Assembly: GCA_038373885.1 (NCBI GenBank)
Contig: JAWZYV010013030.1
Location: forward strand, 310,001-374,000
Source: Cheiracanthium punctorium
Taxonomy: Eukaryota > Arthropoda > Arachnida > Araneae > Cheiracanthiidae
Length of the DNA stretch: 64,000 nt
Direction of reading: 5' to 3'
The position numbers were made by a program, and so were the translations under genes. This document shows, one piece after another, positions 1-12,379 of this stretch. Within the stretch, counting starts at the first letter, position 1. The number at the start of each line of letters is the position of its first letter. Below the pieces are notes generated by a model, which saw only the letters and a program-made list of their open reading frames with translations, had not been told where the DNA came from and searched no databases.

Positions 1-624
1 TATTTCGTACTTTTAAATCGTTGCATAATGTTTTAGCATTCTTTGAAATCAAAATATGCTCCTGATAAATGTATTCAGTAAGCAAACAACATGTCACATT
101 CATAAGAAACAGATTCTTTGTCAGCTTTTAATATATTCTTGAATCTGGTGTCTGTGAAACTGAAACTGTACACTTAAAAAATATGTCACTACATTTTAGA
201 TATCTTTACTGTATTGGGTATGTGTACCCAATTTTAAAGCAGAAGAAAATAAATTTGGAATGATATCTTTTTAAAAGTTTATGTTCAGCACCCTCCCCAC
301 AAAAACAAATAAATCCTAATCTTTGTGATACAATTTCATTTGACTCTATAAAGACCTGATTGTGCAGAGTTTGATGTTTAAGATTGCTGTTTTCTAGATT
401 TTCATATAAATGTTAACATTTTTTGGGTCGTCTCTAGGTTCTATTAACTGCACCATTTTGTATATCAATACCAATATTTACCTGCAAATGAAAAACTTTT
501 CCTTTACAATAGTATGAATTATTCACATACCCTTCAGTATCAAATGCCGATAGCAGTTCATAAAAACAGTGAAACAATTTTGAGTACGCACTTGTTATAA
601 AGAGCTGTTGACTCAAAAGTTATC
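1..624. other. intergenic AT-rich DNA, no gene seen
   Basis: Unstructured AT-rich sequence. A short reading frame at 434-616 (minus) has no recognisable domain and looks like chance. No RNA gene or repeat border is visible until the hAT-like end near 625. Confidence 0.5.
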
Positions 625-1548
625 TAGCGATTCCCAACTGGTATTGGCGGTGGGTTTTATTAGCGGTTTTCAACCGGTGGGGCGCACAGAGGGCTTGTAC
701 GGGGTGGGGGCGCGAAGAAAACAGGCAACGAGCAAGTGATAAACATCTTATTTATTCTTATTTTTACTTCAAAGCATCTATTTTCGCTTAAAATGATTAC
801 TTAACCTTTCATATATGGTGGTTTTATCATGGCATTATTTTCTAGAATGGCATTATTTTCTATGAAAGGCTAAATGTTCACTAAAAAAACATAAATCTAA
901 AAGACTAAATGTTCACTGATAAAGAATAAAAAACTGTAAAATAAATAAAAACTTTGTGAAAAAACACACATAAAATGTTACTTATAATAAGATACGATCG
1001 TTTCGACCGAAAAATTTTCAGTTTTTTTTTTGTTTTTTGTTCTTTTGTTTGTTCTGTTTTCTTTTGTTTTTCTTTATTGTATGTGTTTGTGTTCGTGCGT
1101 TCTTTTTTGCTTTTTTTATTATTGAAATTATTATTTATTTATGTATTTTGTTTGTGCTTATTTTCTTTCTTTTTATCCTACCCCCTTTCCTCCCGCTTCC
1201 TTTGATCTCCATGGTTTTGTCGCCTTTTCTTTTTTCCAAGTGGCAACATGCTTGTTCGTTTATCTTTTTTCAGTTCCCTCTGTTTTGTGACACGATGGGC
1301 TTTGACTGAGGAAAACTGAAAAAATTTTCAGTCGAAATGATCGTATCTTCTTATCTAAAGTAATATTTTATGTGTGTTTTTTCGCAAAGTTTTTATTTAT
1401 TTGAACATTTAACAACAGTATTTCGAGTGTCTTTTCCGTAATAAAAAACTTTATATATGCTAAGGAAAAAGAAGGGGGTATCGTCAGTTGTCCTTTGTTG
1501 GTGGGGGGGGGGAGGGGGGTACAGTGTTAAAAATTTGGGAACGGCTGA
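625..1548. mobile_element. decayed hAT-like non-autonomous element
   Basis: The left edge reads TAGCGATTCCCAACTGG. The right edge, read on the other strand, reads CAGCCGTTCCCAAATTT. Both resemble the common hAT terminal inverted repeat CAGNGGTTCCCAA. Just inside the left end a second hAT-type string (tagcggttttcaaccggtgg, from 661) follows, and just inside the right end lies a G-run, as is usual for these elements. I could not find a clean 8-bp target duplication (aagttatc against aataacga), so the pairing of the ends is inference. The interior carries the inverted repeat listed separately and low-complexity T-rich DNA; there is no transposase. Confidence 0.4.
938..1405. repeat. MITE-like inverted repeat with ~85-bp arms
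   Basis: The left arm (about 938-1022) runs from aaataaataaaaactttgtg to gaccgaaaaattttcag. The right arm (about 1,313-1,405) is its reverse complement with a handful of mismatches, including matching gatacgatcg/cgatcgtatc segments. The ~290-bp loop is a T-rich polypyrimidine tract, which gives rise to hydrophobic, meaningless reading frames. The structure is a foldback element or MITE nested inside the hAT-like remnant. Confidence 0.6.
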
Positions 1549-1875
1549 ATAACGAATTAAGCTATCAAAAAAAGTGGCTACAAGCATGAAATGTCAAATT
1601 TATTCTCACGAACTTAAAGACCATGCAATCTCTTAATGATTGCAAAATGTGAAAATAATAGAATATGAAGGAAAATCGTGAGAGAGGCATTAAAATTACT
1701 TCCCCCTATTCAGCTAATCACAAACGGAAAAACATAAAATTTTCCTGAAATTTTTCTCAGGGGTACTTGTGTGTGCCGCACATCTTGGAACACGAGTAAA
1801 ATAAAATTATCCAAGAGCGGGCTAAATTAAGAGACACGGAACAAACAAACAAAAAAATACAAAAATTGATGAATT
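1549..1875. other. intergenic AT-rich DNA
   Basis: No gene, RNA or repeat structure seen. Confidence 0.4.
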
Positions 1876-2335
1876 ATTGCCGGAGTTCAGAAGCTAAACT
1901 ATTTGAGCTACTGCCGTCCGGTAAACATGCGCTGTCTTGGTAGATTCAGTGGAGGTCCGATTTCCCAACCCAAAAAGTCAAGACCCCCCTTCATTTCAGT
2001 GGCCGGGCTTGATCTTTGGCCACGATACGAGGCTGAAGTTTCATTATCCTGAAAGACGTGAGAGGGCCGGTGGCGTGCACAGAATCGAGTTGCTTCCAGA
2101 CCAAAGACTCTCGAGTGACCACTAGGCGATGACCTTGCACAGTTACGCTCCCAGAAGCCACCACCGGAGACGAAGAAAACAAAAGGCTACTACTACTGCT
2201 ACTACTAGCAGCAGATCTGATCAGACAGGATGCTTTTTCACTTTATCACGAATGGAGAGGGATGGAGATATGTGACTGATAATTTTAATGTTCCTCCGCT
2301 GACCCTGGGGCGTCATTCTGGGTTAAGGAGGGCAG
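1876..2335. other. GC-richer unique patch, possible exon or 5' leader
   Basis: This ~450-bp stretch stands out from the AT-rich surroundings: it contains CpG-bearing words such as gccgtccgg, ggccacgatacgagg and cgtgagagggccggtggcgt, and a (CTA)n/(GCA)n-like trinucleotide run near 2,190-2,215. Both strands have reading frames of about 62 codons (1,937-2,125 plus, 1,991-2,182 minus), but neither shows a domain I recognise. It could be an untranslated first exon, a promoter, or an old mobile-element scrap. Composition is the only evidence. Confidence 0.25.
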
Positions 2336-2928
2336 TGGCAGAGTAAATAAATAAAGAAGCCTTTGAACATTATTTAATTTCTATAAATTCAGTGAATTAG
2401 TTCGTGTTTCTTTGTTTTGTTTATTTGTTTATAAAATTACATTAATGTAGTTGAATTCATTTTGTATTTTGTGGTTGATTTCGGAAAATTACTTCATTCA
2501 CAGGAGAATTAATTATAAATCAAAAGAGAAATCATGCACATCAAATTGATTATGAAACGTCGTCCATCATAAATTAGTTTTATGAATAATTTTTTCATGT
2601 ATTGTCTTTATCATTTATTCCTTGTAAAAAAGTTAAATAAACAATCACAATGAATAGAATTAGTGTTTTTTTTTCGGGGGAGGGGGGGGCATGCTTTGTA
2701 AATTCACTAACCATATTTTTAACCCTCCTGTTCTGTTCGGGTCTGCAGAACATCCATATATTGCTGCATATATTCAAGCAAGACAATCTCTCCCTTGAAC
2801 TGAAGATTCACGTAATGTAGTTAAAAGAATACAGAGTAAGAGGCAAAATAAGTTACTATGAACGTCCATAATGGTTAAGTCACCGTAACAAAAGTTCCCG
2901 ATGCAGATTTTCTCCATCCAAAAATGAT
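2336..2928. other. intergenic AT-rich DNA
   Basis: No gene seen. A G-run at about 2,675-2,690 is the only compositional oddity. Confidence 0.4.
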
Positions 2929-2930
2929 TT

Positions 2931-3112
<182 letters not shown>

Positions 3113-3645
3113 ATATATTGTGCAAAAATTGTAGCAATCACATATGCAAGTTACGTACATCTAACTTTTGCCCAATTCGTCAATCAAAAGAGGTAAGATC
3201 TAAAACGTGATAAATATTACATTTCATTAATATATTCATCTTTTTCTGTTTGTTGCATTATTTTTCAAATATATATTATGTTTTATTTTTCTTTTTGTGG
3301 AATCATTTATCTTCAGACTAATCCAGTTTTATAATTTTGTAAAAATTAAACTCTTGAAGTTAGTATTCGATGTTCACGTTATATTGACCCGAACGTTACG
3401 AGAGCATAGGAAATGCGAACAGAACAGCAGGGAAACGATAATTCCCTAAAAAATAAATAAAGAAAAAATAAAGGAAGAAAAGAAGAAAAATATTTATACC
3501 CCTCCCTGTCCATGCACTTTTAGAAATGGCAAATTTATTTTAGAAACTAGAAATATTTAGAAAATCTAAAACTATGTATACAATATTTTACTAAATGCGA
3601 TGCGCGCTGTTAAATTTTTAAACTTAATTCTGTGAGTAAGATATA
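3113..3645. other. intergenic AT-rich DNA
   Basis: Nothing gene-like seen on either strand. Confidence 0.4.
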
Positions 3646-3649
3646 ATAT

Positions 3650-3669
3650 ATGTATATATATATATATAT

Positions 3670-3712
<43 letters not shown>

Positions 3713-3735
3713 TATAGATATATATATATAGATAT
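3650..3735. repeat. (TA)n/(TAGA)n compound microsatellite
   Basis: A TA run is followed by about ten tandem TAGA/GATA tetranucleotides and another short TA run. Confidence 0.97.
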
Positions 3736-4335
3736 TTAAATGCTTCAAAATTCGTGTAGGTTTGGAATTGATAGAAGTACTTAATACAGCTTATAAATTT
3801 TTGAAGCGTTTTGTTTTTCTTTTGAGTGAGAAAGAGTTTTTAACTTTATTTGTTAAAATTTTAAACTTTTTTAAGAAACGTATGATACACATTCTCTTTT
3901 CACAGAACAGCTTTAAACTTTAGAATTAATTAACTTTTAGAAAATCCAAGCATTGCTTTTGCTGACAGTTCAACTACTCTAAAGGAAAAAAAATGCCTTA
4001 AATTTCTGTGTGAAAAAAGTGAGCAATTTGTACTTAATTATAGCCATTAGTATATTTGTCAAAAAATTCAACTCACTAAGGTAATATTCGTTTAGTTTAA
4101 GTAATTTTTTGCATTTGAATGTGCCCAAAAGGTATTTTTAGATGTAATTTAATAGTAAAGATTGAAATGTACAGTTGGAGCTTTTAATTATTGATAAAAA
4201 AAACCAACCTCCTCCCTCCCTCCGAACTCGGGAAAGTCACTTTTTGGCGAACGATACATGCCGTTTTCTTTAACTTTATTCAAATACAATTTGTACAGGG
4301 ACCATAGAAATAAAAAAATCAGTATGGAAAAATGA
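3736..4335. other. intergenic AT-rich DNA
   Basis: No gene seen. A CT-rich string lies at about 4,208-4,225. Confidence 0.4.
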
Positions 4336-4344
4336 TGAATTTGG

Positions 4345-4372
4345 GAACAATAGATCGAGGTTTCACTGTACG
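4345..4372. repeat. Tigger/pogo-like terminal repeat, single end
   Basis: Read on the minus strand this is TACAGTGAAACCTCGATCTA, which matches the usual pogo/Tigger terminal repeat starting CAGTGAAACCTCG after a TA. I could not identify the partner end, so the element's extent is unknown. Confidence 0.35.
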
Positions 4373-7300
4373 TGTAAAAACGTTTGAAAATCAGATTTAA
4401 CAGATTAAGTTACTCGCAACATTATTTTTTTTCAAATGACAAGTACATTTTGATTAGCAGGTAAATAATTAATTAAGGCCATCATTACAAGTAATGTTTT
4501 AGAGAGCAAATTGCCAAAACTACTTAATAAACGGCCAATAAATAAGTAAATAAAATTGCTGAGCAACCTAACCAGATCTTCAATTGTTAATACTTAAATT
4601 CATAACATGCATATCGTGTGAAAACACTATAATTATCATTATTGTGTTTATTGTCATTTGCGTTGTGTTTCATTTTATTTTTCATCATTCAGGTATATTT
4701 TTAAAAATAATATTACCTTCTTACTTTTCCCAGACCAAATTTTTTTTTTACTCCGCTGCAAAACCGTGATTAAATGTCTAGAATCTTGCTGTTTTCACAT
4801 ACCCTAATATGCAGTTGTTCCTTCAATATAACTTATCTCAATAATATGCATTATTGATGAGCTAAGTACTAATTAGTTTTCTGGAGAGTACTAATTAGTC
4901 TCAAAGAAGCTGAAAAGAAATTATTTCTTCAAATTCCAATTGAAAGAGGCAAACAATAGTCACTACCAATTCAAAGGCATTTTGAATAGCTTTTTCAATA
5001 CTTCATTTCTTTGGTACCCATGTTGCGATTGATTTACGCAATTAATTATACTTTAGAATAATTTTATCCCATTTTATTCCAGCGTTCAATCATTCTTAAA
5101 TATTAGCGACATATTTTTTCTAACTCATTTTTGTTTGGATCTGTGCGATGATGTGTATTATTATAGGAGTTTATTTCTATCTCACTGAAAGTAATTCAGC
5201 GTTTTTCTTTCTCTCTTCTTAACAGACAGTAATTATTATTATTACTTTTATTAGAATACACGAGCATTTTCAATACACATGCACAATTTGCTGTGAGATG
5301 TGATGGTGAAATAAAAGAGAAAAAAAGGATTGTATAAAAGTTTTTACAAGAATTAAATATTTGACTGCCATAAACACCTTTTGAAATGCATGTAGTATAG
5401 TCTAAATTATGTTAATTTCACATTAATATTTCATTAGTAAAAAAAAGAAAAAAATGCTATAAAATCGATTGGTTTTTTAATCGCATTCTTCAAATGACTC
5501 AGTTAATCACAGTGACAGTAAATCCTCCCATCATTACGTAAATTCAAAACTATTGAACTATTATTGCGACTTCTATAGAAATTAATAGCAAAGTTATAGC
5601 AAAACTAGCTTTTTTGTATTTTTAAGTATCAATTTCTTTTTACACTTGTACCTATATATTTATTTCAAAATGATTTACTTTTTGTCTTGAATTTGAGAAA
5701 TAGAAAATGTAGCTTTTGTAGTTTTAAACATTTGAGTGAAACACAGTGTGGCTTTGTAATTTAAACCCGGAGAGAAAGTGCACCGACACAATTCACATTA
5801 ATTCACGTGAAAAGACAGTAGAAATAAGGCACTTAAAAACTTTTAGCTCCAATAAAATCAACTTTCCTCTCATCTCTTGGGCTGTCATTGGTTCATTACT
5901 ATGCTTTTCTCTGCAAATGTTTTATGCCGCCAATTTTCGTCATCCATGTATTGTTCCAACGCAATTTATGGTTTATCAGTGCGCTTATCAACTTTCGTAG
6001 GAAAAATGTGGATATTGACACTGGAAATTTTTCTCTATCGTATATGCTTCTGAATAACTAAATCTGAAATGTCATCTTGATTGATAGAACGGAACTGCGT
6101 CTAGAGGAATTAGATAAATTTTTATGATCATCCTGTATATAAATGATATGCAAGGGAAATATACATAGAATTTTTTTTAAAATGCGCATATATTTGTATT
6201 TTCTGGATAACGTTATTCATAATATATCAAATAAAACTGTGAATGAAACTAAGATTAAAGTTTTCAGTTTTTTTATAAACAAGTAGTGTGAAGATGTAAA
6301 ATAATCATATAATTAGAAATCTTTCAATAATGATAAAATACTGCTGCATGTCAAGAAAAAAAACTGTAGGAAATCTAATTGTACATGAATCTAAAAATCA
6401 GTGAAAGAGCCAAAATGTTAATATTTTTAAAATTATTGATTTTAAAAATAAAATTTTTTTTCTGCGAAAGTTTTGATAAAATGTACAATTTAAATAGAGG
6501 TTTTTCACAAAATATATTTTCCGCTAAATATTAAAATACAAAACATTTTACCATAATTTTTAAAATTAAAGCAATAATTATAACAATTAAAGCACAAATT
6601 AAAGTGAAAAGTGCTAAGAATTGATTGTGTGAATTTTATACGAAAACAGGATTAAAAAATGTGTTCCAATTTATTTTAGAGGTACCAAAAGAATCTTTAT
6701 AATTGTTATGGGAACACTTATCATTCGCGAAAAGAAAAAAAAGCGATATTCTAAAACAAGTTCAATCATTTTTAACTAAATAAAAAGCTATGTAAGGGAA
6801 AATATTACAGTGAAGATTTGACTCTTTATCCTTCTAGAAGTTCAGTAAATTATTATGCTTTAAAATAAGTATGAATTTAACTTAATTATCCCGTTCTCTA
6901 TTATGTTTAAAGACCGTATGAAAAAATCTGTTGAGCTGTTTTGCATGCGGATTTTTTGTTTTTAATAATATCTTTAACTGTAAACACACTGTCGTGTGAT
7001 ATTAATTTTTTTTTATACTATCGAACTGTTAAATTCTCTAACAGACAACGGTCGTATGTATCCTCAACAATCGCAAAGGTCACTAAATTCAGCGGCTAAC
7101 ATAAGTCTCCAAACTTGTACCCAATTTTTCAATATCACCCACAATTGATGAAAAATACCAAAACCCCTAATAATATAATCCCGAACTATGTCATATAATG
7201 GAAATTTCAAAGACAAATAACTCGCGTGCTAATTAATCTTGTTGTGTGCAACAAAATGCAAATTTCAGATTTTAAAAGAGCAACAACCTTTCAGTTCTCT

Positions 7301-7577
7301 TGAGATAGACCAGAAGGAAGCTAAGTTCTAGAATTTGTCTGAATTGCCAAGTAAAAAAAAAAAATGTATTGTGTTGTGTTGTGTTATGGCAAAAGTGTGG
7401 AAATCCTATGTGACAAGGAGGGGCGGGTAGGAGGACTTTTTAAAGGAAAAAATTAATTTATAATACTAATGATAATAATTATTAAAAATAGGAGGGTGTG
7501 GCTCTGTTACAGTTATTAATGAATTTTAAATTGGAAGGGTATTGCTTGCTCTGTTATAGCCACTAGCGCCCTTTGTA
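4373..7577. other. intergenic AT-rich DNA, no gene supported
   Basis: About 3.2 kb without a convincing exon. The 84-codon frame at 5,746-6,000 (plus) has a hydrophobic segment but no recognisable family, no visible splice context and no conserved pattern. A TGTGT run lies at 7,365-7,385. Just before the Helitron a short phrase (gctctgttayagttaytar) occurs twice, near 7,500 and 7,550, and again at 8,943, after the Helitron. The Helitron therefore landed in an older repeat. Confidence 0.4.
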
Positions 7578-7687
7578 TCTATATAAATAAAATTAGACTT
7601 TTGTCTGTACATTTCTTGGAATTCAAAAATTTTGCGATTTCTATCCGTTTCAAGCACCCTGGAATCCGATGCGACCCTCAAAAAAAG

Positions 7688-7762
7688 TTTGTCTGTCTGT
7701 CATTCTGTCATTCTGTCGTTCCGTCATTCTGTCGTTCTGTCATTCTGTCATTCTGTCCGTGA
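7688..7762. repeat. TCTGTC(A/G)T simple repeat inside the Helitron
   Basis: A degenerate tandem of tctgtcat, tctgtcgt and tctgtccg words near the Helitron 5' end. Such runs are common near the 5' ends of non-autonomous Helitrons. Confidence 0.85.
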
Positions 7763-7774
7763 CACTTTTTTTGT

Positions 7775-8745
7775 TTAAGCATCACGTAAAAACGACTGAA
7801 GCGAATGATATGAAATTGGGTGTCATGATAGGTGGTCACTCAACTTAAAACATAGGCGTCGAATTAAAAAAAAATCTTGATTGGATTTTGAGATTTTGCG
7901 AAAATCCTTTCAAACTGCATAAATTTTGCACGTAAATACGACTGAAGCGAATGATATGAAATTGAGTGTCATGATAGGTGGTCACTCAACTTAAAACATA
8001 GCCGCGAATTTTTAAAAAATCTTGATTGGATTTTGAGATTTTGCGAAAATCCTTTCAAACTGCGTAAATTTGTGTTCGCACATCACGTAATAACTGCAAA
8101 GGTGAAAAAATGATATTTGGTAAAATGATAGGTGGTCACTCACCTTAAACTATAAGCATCTAATTAAAAAAAAATCGATCAGATTTCGAGATTTTGTGAA
8201 AATCGTTTAAAACTGAGTGAATCTTTGTTCCCGCATTACCTAATAACGACTAAAGCGAATGATATGAAATTGGGTCACATGATAGATGGTTGCTCAACAT
8301 AAACTATAGGTGTCCAATTTTTTAAACATTTTTATTTGATTTTGAGATTTTGTGAAAATTCTCTCAAAATACGTTTATATTTCTTCAAACATCACGTAAT
8401 AATGACTAATACGAATGATACGAAATTTAGTGATATGATAGGTAGTTGCTAATCTTAATTTATAGGCGTTGAATTTTTAAAATATTTTGATTACATTTTG
8501 AGATTTTGCGAAAATCGTTTTAAAATGCTGAAATTCTGTTCCAGCATCACAAAATAAAGACTGCAGGGAATGAAACGAAATTGGGTAACATGATCGGTTG
8601 TCACTCAACTTAAATTCTAGGCTTCAAAATTTTCAAAAATGTTGATTAGATTTTGAGATTTTGCGAAAATTATTTCAATATGCGTAAATATTTGTTCGAG
8701 CATCCCATAATTACGACTAAACCGAATGAAATTATATTACTTAGT
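7775..8745. repeat. tandem array of ~150-bp units inside the Helitron
   Basis: About seven diverged copies of one unit. Each has a catcacgtaa start, a gaatgatatgaaattggg core, a tgataggtggtcactcaact segment and a ttttgagattttgcgaaaat tail. Copies begin near 7,781, 7,929, 8,083, 8,240, 8,394, 8,545 and 8,700, with the last degenerate. The divergence rises from the first two copies to the last. Confidence 0.85.
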
Positions 8746-8913
8746 GACTCTCTAACCTGTAATATTTTAACAATACATAAAAATTATAACTTCGCTTTCT
8801 TTACTTTGGCAACATACTACATCCATTCTGTGTACTCCTACAATGCTGACGAAAGTTCTTGCTTTTTGGAAATTTGCATTCACTAACTCGTCCAGGACGG
8901 GTACTTCAGCTAG

Positions 8914-11900
8914 TTTATAATAATTATTATATTAGGGGATATGGTTCTGTTATAGTTACTAGCGTCTGCTGTATTTATGGCCACAACGGGCTAATTTAGA
9001 GCTAGTTATTATATCTGTTATTGACAATTCCGCTGGTGTTAAGAATAGAAACTGGCATAAACTTTGTTATTGTCTGCTGAAAACTTATTTAAAGTTGTTA
9101 TATCTGATTCATAATTATGGTTTAAAAAGCAGGCGGACAAAGCTACATTTTTGAATAAAAACGTAAATTCTCACATCTTTAACTGCCACACAGCCTCGTA
9201 TACCAAGGCCAAGGCTTTCAGACAATGATTTTCCGTGTATTTTTACATTACAAACAAAAAAACCACTCATGCGAACACGCCCATCCAAATGGCTTGATTT
9301 TAATCGAATTAGCACTTAGATTAGATGTAGAATAAAGGTTGGATTTTTCGTAGGTCATTAAAAGTAAGGGGATACCCGGAAAAGAGTGAGCATAAGCTTA
9401 AAAAAAATAGAAAGATATATACGAAACTCGGAACTATTGTTAATTTTTTAGGTTTGCGAACAGTTTCGCCCGAGTTCATTAGCGCATTCCGGTTCCAGAA
9501 AAACCCTCCCAATTAACCTCGAGTTCTAACGGAATCATTATACTGCGATCTCTCCTTCGACTGTTTTCCATTGCAAATCTACCTCGCCTCGGACAATACT
9601 TTTCCAAATGAAATTCACTGCATACATTTGCTACAGCACTCGCATTCACCTGCTCTTATTATTTTATTACCACCAGCCTCCACTCCGCTCATCTCAGACT
9701 TGTGCAAGCTGTTAGGAAAAAAAGAGACTGTGTACCGCGTGAGAAAAGTATTAACCGACCAGTAAATCGCACTCCGTGGACACTGGCCGCTTAATGGGAA
9801 ATCGTGATCAAGGAAAAACCATTTAGAAAGGAAGCCCGGCATCAGGAAGGGAAAATATGCGAATAACTTTTATTTTTCACTTTATATATAAATGATTTTT
9901 TTTTGTAAATCACTTCTTTTGAGATTCAATGTTGCGATGAAAAGGTTTTTGTGCTAAAAAAATGTTGTAATATTTAGCTTGAGAATAGCCGATGTGTGCC
10001 ATTACACACCACCGCGCCCATTAGGTGTTTCTGCGGTATGTGATACCGAACTGTTAGAAGGCGTCGTGGATATTATAGAGGGTATCGCAGTCTTTGTTGG
10101 GATGGAATGAGTGAGCTTTCATTTAAGGTAGGTAGGGTGAGAGAATTTTAGCTGCCATCAAAGTGAGCTGAACTGAGCATGCCTGATGGCACTTATCGTA
10201 GGATTGCAGATCCTAATGATCAAGATAAAGCAAGAAATATGCTATTCAGCTTTAATCTTCATATGCATTGATAAGCATAATTCACCTTTAATCTTGAAAT
10301 GCATTGAATATTGTCGTTCCCAGTAGCTCTATAAAGGAGGGATTCGAATTTTTAATACATAAGAAAAAACCATTTATATTACTTTGCATATGTAGCTTCA
10401 GTGCACTTCACAAGTACAGCAAACAGACCTTTAAAGTAAGGCATTCGATTATAGCAAATTAATGTTTAGTTTCAGAAGTACTATGTGAATATACTAAATT
10501 CTTTTATTTTTGCTTTTTTGTCTTCAGCAAACACTTGAGGAAATAATAAAATAACTAGACAGCACAAAGTTTCTGTATCTTCAGTCTCTGATGTCGCTGA
10601 ACATTATGGCATGATCGTCATAACAACATAAATGCTTCAAAGTAAATTCAGTCCTAAACACCGTCATTGTGTTCGAAAAATTTTAGGAGGGACATGTGAT
10701 GAAGATCACATATTTTATATTAATTGTCACTGGTTTTCAATTTCTTAAATTTTAAATTTTAAATCAATCATATTAAATTTAATTTATATTTAAACCGGCT
10801 TCTAAAATTTTGTATTACGTTTTTTCCCACCTATTCTGTTTCAATTAACAGCTTATCTATCCCAGTTTCATAGTGTCATTAAATTATTCTTTCATCTGTT
10901 TTTCTATGTCAATAATAAGTTGAAATCAGTTGCATTTCTTTCACTTTCCAAGCTGTTAAGAAACAGCTGTTTCTCATGCAATGCATTTATACTGAATTAA
11001 TATGCATCTTTATTTAACGGTCTTTCTTTACGCATACAGTACTTTATTTCTTTCATTACCTAATATAGACGCTCATCAGTTAAAATTCTGCTGAACCAAT
11101 TTTCTATGACACGGGTTTACTGTAAATTGGCTTGTTTAATCTCCAATAGTTGTTTGCCCTACTCACTGTTATGTCTAGCTTTCTCTCTGTTGACTAAGAA
11201 TATCCTGCGGTTTATCGGCGTTTTTATTAATGAACGTATTATTGGTTCTCGTTTAGGCGTTCCTTTAATATGCCAAGTTTAACTTTTCGCCAAACTCCTG
11301 ATCTCTGCCCGATTGAATTTCACTTCTTGTTAATCAATACCTTTTTCACCATAATAGCTAACAGTCTCCCAGCCACCATCATCTCGTGTTTATGCATCGG
11401 ATCTAAGAAGTTAAATAATGGTTTTGTCATCCTACAACTGTCTCTCTCATAATATTTTCGCAAAGTGAGTTTTACCTGGTTATTCTGCAACACAACGCTC
11501 TGTCCCTTTGTTACTTCACCACTTCTAAATGTAAACCTTCGAAAGTATTTAAAATCACCCCTATCAAATGGAAATCTTCTTCATAGTACATTTTATCAGT
11601 ATACCTGAATGAAGATCTAAAGTCTCTAAAACAAGGTATTTCAATTACCGTGGACAAATTTCATTTGTAAGCATTTTCTAATATTATAATTTCTGCTTTA
11701 AACTACTGTTGACTGAACATATCACTTTACAAGAACATCGTTACAATCATGGTCAATCGAGAAGGGAAGCGAATTGGTCAAGATTGGCAAACTAACTTGG
11801 TGTTGAAAAGACGAAACACCAAAGATTCCTCTTATGTACCCAATTGCAAGGTTGCAAGATAGGAGTGAACTGGTTAAATTCTTGGTTAAAATTTTTACGA

Positions 11901-12198
11901 GCATTTGAACTTACAATACTATATATTTCTCTGGTGATTAATGTTTTGGTGTTCAACCTGCGTTCTCCTCTTGAAATTTCAAACGTTAAAATGAGAATCA
12001 AACTTACAGTGTTTCCTTTCAGGAAAGAACCATAATATGAGATTTCCAATTAAATGTACTCTAAAAGAATAAATTTTTGTAAAATATCAGTAAATATGTT
12101 TCAGTTTTATGAATAATTCTAAGCAAATAAACAGAATTTTGAGTATACAAATTCAAAATTTTCTCGTTTGAAAATTACACAACACATGGAGGAATTCC
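8914..12198. other. intergenic DNA, no gene supported
   Basis: About 3.3 kb. The part from about 9,490 to 9,845 is somewhat richer in G+C than its surroundings and carries overlapping 64- and 75-codon frames on opposite strands. Neither has a recognisable domain. A second slightly GC-richer spot lies at 9,990-10,100. The overlapping frames at 11,722-12,049 are also unrecognised. Confidence 0.35.
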
Positions 12199-12206
12199 AC
12201 ATAATA

Positions 12207-12371
12207 CAGTGGCGTAGCCCGAAATGTTTTATGGGAGTGTTAGGACTACTGCAACTCACATATATGTATAAGTGTGTGTGATAAGGGAGTGAAGAATATA
12301 CATTTTGTACGGCAAAAAATTCCTCATATGGGGGGGGTGTTACCCTCTTATACCCCTTGGCTGAGCCACTT
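12207..12371. mobile_element. 165-bp hAT-like MITE with perfect 8-bp TSD
   Basis: The left end is CAGTGGCGTAGCC and the right end ggctgagccactt, giving short imperfect inverted repeats. The flanks are ACATAATA on both sides (12,199-12,206 and 12,372-12,379), a perfect 8-bp target duplication as made by hAT-type transposases. A closely related copy lies at 43,316-43,487. Confidence 0.8.
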
Positions 12372-12379
12372 ACATAATA

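Larger units (their letters stand above)
7578..8913 (+). mobile_element. non-autonomous Helitron (1,336 bp)
   Basis: The left end begins TCTATATAAATAAAAT, the classic Helitron 5' terminus, directly after an A. The right end is a short GC-rich hairpin (ctcgtcc-a-ggacggg, 8,887-8,901), then an AT-rich spacer and CTAG, directly before a T. A 5'-TC start, a subterminal 3' hairpin, a CTRR end and A/T insertion flanks without target duplication are the family's diagnostic features (known for Helitrons; all visible here). No Rep/helicase coding remains, so it was moved in trans. The interior is an array of ~150-bp repeats plus a TCTG/TCAT simple repeat. Confidence 0.85.
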
